A model generated the notes under the pieces. The model saw nothing but the letters and a program-made list of their open reading frames with translations. It made no database searches and was not told the origin of the DNA. From Alphaproteobacteria bacterium (GTDB taxonomy: Bacteria > Pseudomonadota > Alphaproteobacteria > JAJUGE01), in assembly GCA_029268305.1 (NCBI GenBank), contig JAJUGE010000006.1:1-64000 (forward strand): a stretch of 64,000 nucleotides of DNA. The letters are read 5' to 3'. Shown here piece by piece: positions 60,656 to 64,000 of the stretch. The position numbers and the translations under genes are program-made. How positions within the stretch are numbered: position 1 is the stretch's first letter; every line of letters starts with the position of its first letter.

Positions 60656-60684
60656 CTGGCATGCAATCCGCGATAGCCTATACT
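60656..60684 (+). promoter_or_regulatory. Candidate sigma-70 promoter of the aldolase genes
   Basis: CTGGCA (60656-60661) and TATACT (60679-60684) have a 17-nt spacer. They lie in the divergent gap, about 50 nt before the first aldolase ATG at 60737. Confidence 0.5.
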
Positions 60685-60736
60685 CGCGCGAGCAACGCCA
60701 CAAACACCGGAACCGGCGGCAACGAAGGAGAAAGAA

Positions 60737-61522
60737 ATGGCGGTCACGGCCGTTACCTCAGGCGGGGAATCCACCATACGAGAGCAGGTTTCCCCGGAAG
60801 AATGGGAGGTCCGTGTGGACCTGGCCGCTTTCTACCGCGTGGTCGCCATGCACGGCTGGGACGATCTCACCGGCACCCATATCTCGGCGAAGGTCCCGGG
60901 GGAGCCGGGCAATTTCCTTCTCAACCCCTACGGGCTTCTGTTCGAGGAAATCACGGCATCCAGCCTGGTCAAGATCAACCTGGACGATGAGGTCGTCCTG
61001 GAAGGCCAGGGCGGCTATCCGGTAAATGCCGCCGGCTTCACCATCCACAGTGCCGTCCTCGGCGCCCGCGAAGACGTGACCTGCGCCGCGCATACGCACA
61101 CGGTGCCGGGCATGGCGATCTCGGCCATCGACGAGGGTCTGCTGCCGATGCATCAGAAAGCGATGCGCTTCTACAAGCGCATCAGCTACCACGATTACGA
61201 GGGGGTGGCGACGAACCTCGACGAGCGGGAGCGTCTGGTGCGCGACCTCGGCGGCAATAATGCGATGGTTCTCAAGAACCACGGCCTGCTGACCTGCGGA
61301 CCGTCGGTCCGCACGGCTTGGCTGCTCCTCTACAATCTCGAGAAATGCTGCAAGGTCCAACTCGCGGTCGAAGCGAGCGGCGGTACGCCCATTATGCCAT
61401 CCGAGGCGCTCGCCGAATCTACCTACAAGCAATACGACACAATGGGAGTGAGCAGCCGCATCGACGGATGGGATTCGCTGAAGCGGATGCTCGACAAGAC
61501 CGACCCGAGCTACAAGCACTGA
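60737..61522 (+). CDS. Class II aldolase/adducin family protein, copy 1
   Basis: A 261-residue zinc-type aldolase. Metal-binding histidines lie in AAHTHTVPGMA, with a further His in LKNHGLLTCG. The core FLLNPYGLLFEEITASSLVKI is family-typical. Substrates of this group include sugar phosphates or related acids. A GGAG-like site precedes it. It is followed by a close paralog after 22 nt. Confidence 0.9.
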   Translation: MAVTAVTSGGESTIREQVSPEEWEVRVDLAAFYRVVAMHGWDDLTGTHISAKVPGEPGNFLLNPYGLLFEEITASSLVKINLDDEVVLEGQGGYPVNAAGFTIHSAVLGAREDVTCAAHTHTVPGMAISAIDEGLLPMHQKAMRFYKRISYHDYEGVATNLDERERLVRDLGGNNAMVLKNHGLLTCGPSVRTAWLLLYNLEKCCKVQLAVEASGGTPIMPSEALAESTYKQYDTMGVSSRIDGWDSLKRMLDKTDPSYKH

Positions 61523-61544
61523 TCGCGCGCGAAGGAGAGAAACG

Positions 61545-62336
61545 ATGGTAGCCACTGCAGCGAAACCGGCCCCCTCCTCCGTCCGCGAGTCCATGAGCGA
61601 GGAGGAGTGGCAGACGCGGGTCGATCTGGCCGCGCTCTACCGGGTCGTAGCGAAACACGGCATGACCGACCTCGGCGGGACGCACCTTTCGGCGCGCGTC
61701 CCTGGACCCGAGCACCATTTCCTCCTCAATCCGTTCGGATTGCTGTTCGAGGAGGTGACCGCCTCCAACCTCGTCAAGGTCGACATGGACGGCAACATCG
61801 TCGGCGAGAGCGATTATCCCGTGAACGCCGCTGGCTTCACCATCCACAGCGCGGTCCACATGGCACGGCCGGAGATCCGGTGTGTCGCCCATACCCATAC
61901 GATCGCGGGAATCGCGGTGTCCTGCCTGCAGGAAGGCCTGTTGCCGATCACGCAACACTCGATGCGCTTCTACAAGCGGGTCGCCTATCACGACTGGGAA
62001 GGGATCGCGACAAACCTCGATGAGCGGGAGCGCCTGGTGCGCGATCTCGGCCAGCACAAGGCGATGATCCTGCGCAATCACGGCCTTCTCGCCTGCGGCG
62101 AGAGCGTCGCCGAAGCCTGGCGCATTCTCTATTACCTGGAGAAGAGCTGTGCATCCCAGCTCGAGGCCATGGCGGCAGCTCACGCCCGCGGCAGGAAGCT
62201 CGTCTACCCGTCGGAAGAGGTCTGCGAATACACCGCCTCGATGATGGAAAAGCGCAGCCCGACCGAGCATGGAACGCGCGATTGGCCGGCGCAGCTCCGT
62301 CTCCTCGACAAGGAGCAGCCGGACTACAAGCACTGA
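61545..62336 (+). CDS. Class II aldolase/adducin family protein, copy 2
   Basis: A 263-residue paralog of the preceding gene. The histidines in VAHTHTIAGIA and LRNHGLLACGES, the LLFEEVTASNLVKV core and the C-terminal DKEQPDYKH all align. Two close copies in a row suggest a heteromer or two related substrates. An AAGGAGA site lies upstream of its ATG. Confidence 0.9.
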   Translation: MVATAAKPAPSSVRESMSEEEWQTRVDLAALYRVVAKHGMTDLGGTHLSARVPGPEHHFLLNPFGLLFEEVTASNLVKVDMDGNIVGESDYPVNAAGFTIHSAVHMARPEIRCVAHTHTIAGIAVSCLQEGLLPITQHSMRFYKRVAYHDWEGIATNLDERERLVRDLGQHKAMILRNHGLLACGESVAEAWRILYYLEKSCASQLEAMAAAHARGRKLVYPSEEVCEYTASMMEKRSPTEHGTRDWPAQLRLLDKEQPDYKH

Positions 62337-62466
62337 TCGGGACTTGGGAGAGACTTGCAGCCCAGCGTCGCGATGCCAGAGGCCAGGCGGCATTCCCGGT
62401 TCGCCGCAGACGCCTAGCGAGGACGCGGTGGTGTGAGGACATGACTTTGCGGGTACGGGTATTCAG

Positions 62467-63234
62467 ATGAGGATTCGCCTGCGCCAGATCTGTCTGGTGG
62501 CCGAGAAGCTCGCGCCGGTTACAGACGATCTGAAATCGGTGTTCGGGCTCGAGGTCTGCTTCGTCGACCCGGCGGTCGGCAAGTACGGGCTGGAGAACGT
62601 CCTGCTCCCGATCGGCAATAACTTCCTCGAGGTCGTGGCGCCGACCAGAGACGGCACCGCCGCGGGCCGCTACCTCGAACGCCGGCAGGGCGACGGCGGT
62701 TACATGGTGATCACCCAGGCCGCCGACCATGACTTCTACCGGCAGCGCGTCGCCGACCTCGGGATCAGGGTGGTCGCCGACCTGAAGTACGACGACTTCA
62801 CCGGGATGCAGCTTCACCCGCGGGACGTAGGCGGAGCGATCCTCAGCATCGACGCGACGACCGACGATTACCGCGACCCCGCGGGTTTGTGGCACCCGGC
62901 GGGCCCCGACTGGAAGCCGGCGCGGCGGACAGAGGTCGTCTCCGATATTCGCGCCGCCGAGTTGCAGTCGTCCGATCCGACGGCTCTGGCCCGCCGCTGG
63001 AGCGAGATCCTGGACATCCCGGTCGAGCGGGACGCCCGCGCCGTGCCGACCATTAATCTCGACAATGCGGTGCTGCGCTTCGTCGAAGCGGCGGATGGAC
63101 GCGGCGAAGGGCTCGGCGGGCTCGATCTCGCCGCCACCGACGACGCACGTGCTTTCGCCGAGGCTGAACGGCGCGGGCTCCGCACGGGCGAAGACGAGAT
63201 AACCATCTGCGGAACCCGCTTCCGCCTGATCTGA
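62467..63234 (+). CDS. VOC-superfamily (glyoxalase-like) protein
   Basis: A 255-residue protein with two betaalphabetabetabeta modules. The first module shows RLRQICLVAEKLAPVTDDL and a FLEVVAPT strand, typical of glyoxalase-like domains. The second half (LQSSDPTALARRWSEILDIPV) repeats the pattern. The metal ligands are not obvious. It lies 130 nt after the aldolases and 21 nt before the molybdoenzyme gene. Confidence 0.75.
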   Translation: MRIRLRQICLVAEKLAPVTDDLKSVFGLEVCFVDPAVGKYGLENVLLPIGNNFLEVVAPTRDGTAAGRYLERRQGDGGYMVITQAADHDFYRQRVADLGIRVVADLKYDDFTGMQLHPRDVGGAILSIDATTDDYRDPAGLWHPAGPDWKPARRTEVVSDIRAAELQSSDPTALARRWSEILDIPVERDARAVPTINLDNAVLRFVEAADGRGEGLGGLDLAATDDARAFAEAERRGLRTGEDEITICGTRFRLI

Positions 63235-63255
63235 TCACGCCATGGAGAGCGCCTG

Positions 63256-64000
63256 TTGACCACCGGCAAAAGCATTCCGCACGACTCGCACTGGGGCTCC
63301 TTCCGTGCCGAGGTTCGCGATGGCCGCGTCACCTCCGTGACGCCGTTCGAGAAGGATGCGAATCCAAACCCCGTCATCCGCTCCATCCCGGACATGCTCT
63401 ACGACAAGAGCCGGGTGCAACAGCCCATGATCCGGCGGGGATGGCTGGAGAAGGGGCCGGGAGGCGACCGGGAGCTCCGCGGCGCCGACAGTTTCGTCCC
63501 GGTGCCGTGGGAAAAGGCACTCGACCTGGTGGCCGACGAGCTGAAGCGCGTGAAGGAGCAGCACGGTAACCAGGCGATCTTCGCAGGGTCCTACGGCTGG
63601 TCGAGTGCCGGACGCTTCCACCATGCCAAGACCCAGCTCCAGCGTTTCATGAACCAGCATGGCGGCTTCACGGGGCAGGTTCACAATTACAGCTACGCGG
63701 CGGCCCTCGCGCTCCTGCCCCACCTGATCGGAACGATCGAGGCGGTGCAGGGACCGGTCTCGTCGTGGGACGGCATCGTCAGCGAATGTCGGCTGATGGT
63801 CTGCTTCGGCGGCATCCCGCTGAAGAACACGCAGGTCGAGTCGGGCGGCAACGGCGAACACGTAACGCCCACTTGGCTGAAACAGGCGAAAGCTGCCGGA
63901 ATCGAGTTCGTCAATATCGGGCCGGTCCGGGACGACATCGCCGAATTCCTCGACGCCGAGTGGCTCGCGCCGCGCCCGAACACCGATACCGCGCTGATGC
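63256..64000 (+). CDS. Molybdopterin oxidoreductase, BisC/DMSO-reductase type (partial, runs off the window)
   Basis: The open frame starts with TTG at 63256 after GGAGAG and continues past the window end, giving at least 248 residues. It contains VPWEKALDLVADEL and GSYGWSSAGRFHHAKTQLQRF, the region with the molybdenum-ligating serine of TMAO/DMSO/biotin-sulfoxide reductases. The absence of a twin-arginine signal suggests a cytoplasmic BisC-like enzyme. The C-terminal part is missing from this window. Confidence 0.82.
   Translation, partial: MTTGKSIPHDSHWGSFRAEVRDGRVTSVTPFEKDANPNPVIRSIPDMLYDKSRVQQPMIRRGWLEKGPGGDRELRGADSFVPVPWEKALDLVADELKRVKEQHGNQAIFAGSYGWSSAGRFHHAKTQLQRFMNQHGGFTGQVHNYSYAAALALLPHLIGTIEAVQGPVSSWDGIVSECRLMVCFGGIPLKNTQVESGGNGEHVTPTWLKQAKAAGIEFVNIGPVRDDIAEFLDAEWLAPRPNTDTALM

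Overview
The window is GC-rich, densely coding bacterial DNA with short intergenic gaps. No gene-free stretch exceeds 300 bases, and I see no tRNA, rRNA, CRISPR array, transposase or prophage module. The gene set points to an alphaproteobacterium, most likely Rhodospirillales or a relative: accA beside xerD, divergent aroK-aroB, a J-domain protein followed by aerobic-type cobS-cobT, a PAS_5 protein, a GreB-like factor with an acidic N-terminus, and a small heat-shock gene whose leader looks like a ROSE RNA thermometer. The assignment is inferred from gene content and synteny only.

Region 0-7.6 kb is housekeeping. On the minus strand are a 44-residue membrane microprotein, a large periplasmic protein of unknown function, xerD and accA. 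On the plus strand are aroK-aroB and a CBS-domain HlyC/CorC protein, with bolA on the minus strand. Region 7.7-12 kb is a polyamine-type ABC importer whose binding-protein gene converges on the permease/ATPase operon. Region 12.1-18.3 kb holds J-domain protein, cobS, cobT and an unusual ligase-ACP-acyltransferase fusion. rpmB follows on the minus strand with a clear promoter and terminator.

Region 18.8-23.8 kb is a minus-strand block: dgcN and dgcA (N-acetylation and racemisation of D-glutamate), a polysaccharide deacetylase, a PAS_5 protein, a CX5R phosphatase and meaB. Opposite it starts a DmdC-like acyl-CoA dehydrogenase. Region 25.7-29.3 kb holds speD-speE behind a structured leader, a SinR/Cas2-like small protein behind a 16-bp inverted repeat, an HD hydrolase, an ArsC/Spx-like protein and hsp20 with an RpoH-type promoter and ROSE-like leader. 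Region 29.4-35.6 kb is membrane and envelope functions: yciB, LpxR-like deacylase, a P-type ATPase and a Kef-type antiporter.

Region 35.8-46.2 kb is accessory metabolism: a nitroreductase divergent from two overlapping Lin0512 paralogs, a tripartite tricarboxylate transporter with two tandem binding proteins, dienelactone hydrolase, a GreB-like factor, a carboxymuconolactone decarboxylase-like protein, an MFS carrier and a GSA-aminomutase-like aminotransferase. Region 46.3-53.5 kb has a heterodimeric ABC exporter, a lipoprotein, a DUF1932 dehydrogenase, a MaoC hydratase, an acid-ceramidase-like Ntn hydrolase and a GNAT. Region 53.6-64 kb has metY, a LeuB-like dehydrogenase, a Nudix hydrolase, an ECF sigma/anti-sigma pair, an enolase-superfamily dehydratase, two tandem class II aldolases, a VOC protein and the start of a BisC-type molybdoenzyme cut by the window edge.

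The observations most worth following are the ROSE-like thermometer at hsp20, the speD leader, the 16-bp inverted repeat ahead of the SinR-like gene, the overlapping Lin0512 pair, the ligase-ACP-acyltransferase fusion, the phosphatase-meaB coupling and the Ntn hydrolase-GNAT pair. No single element can be called a new system from sequence alone.
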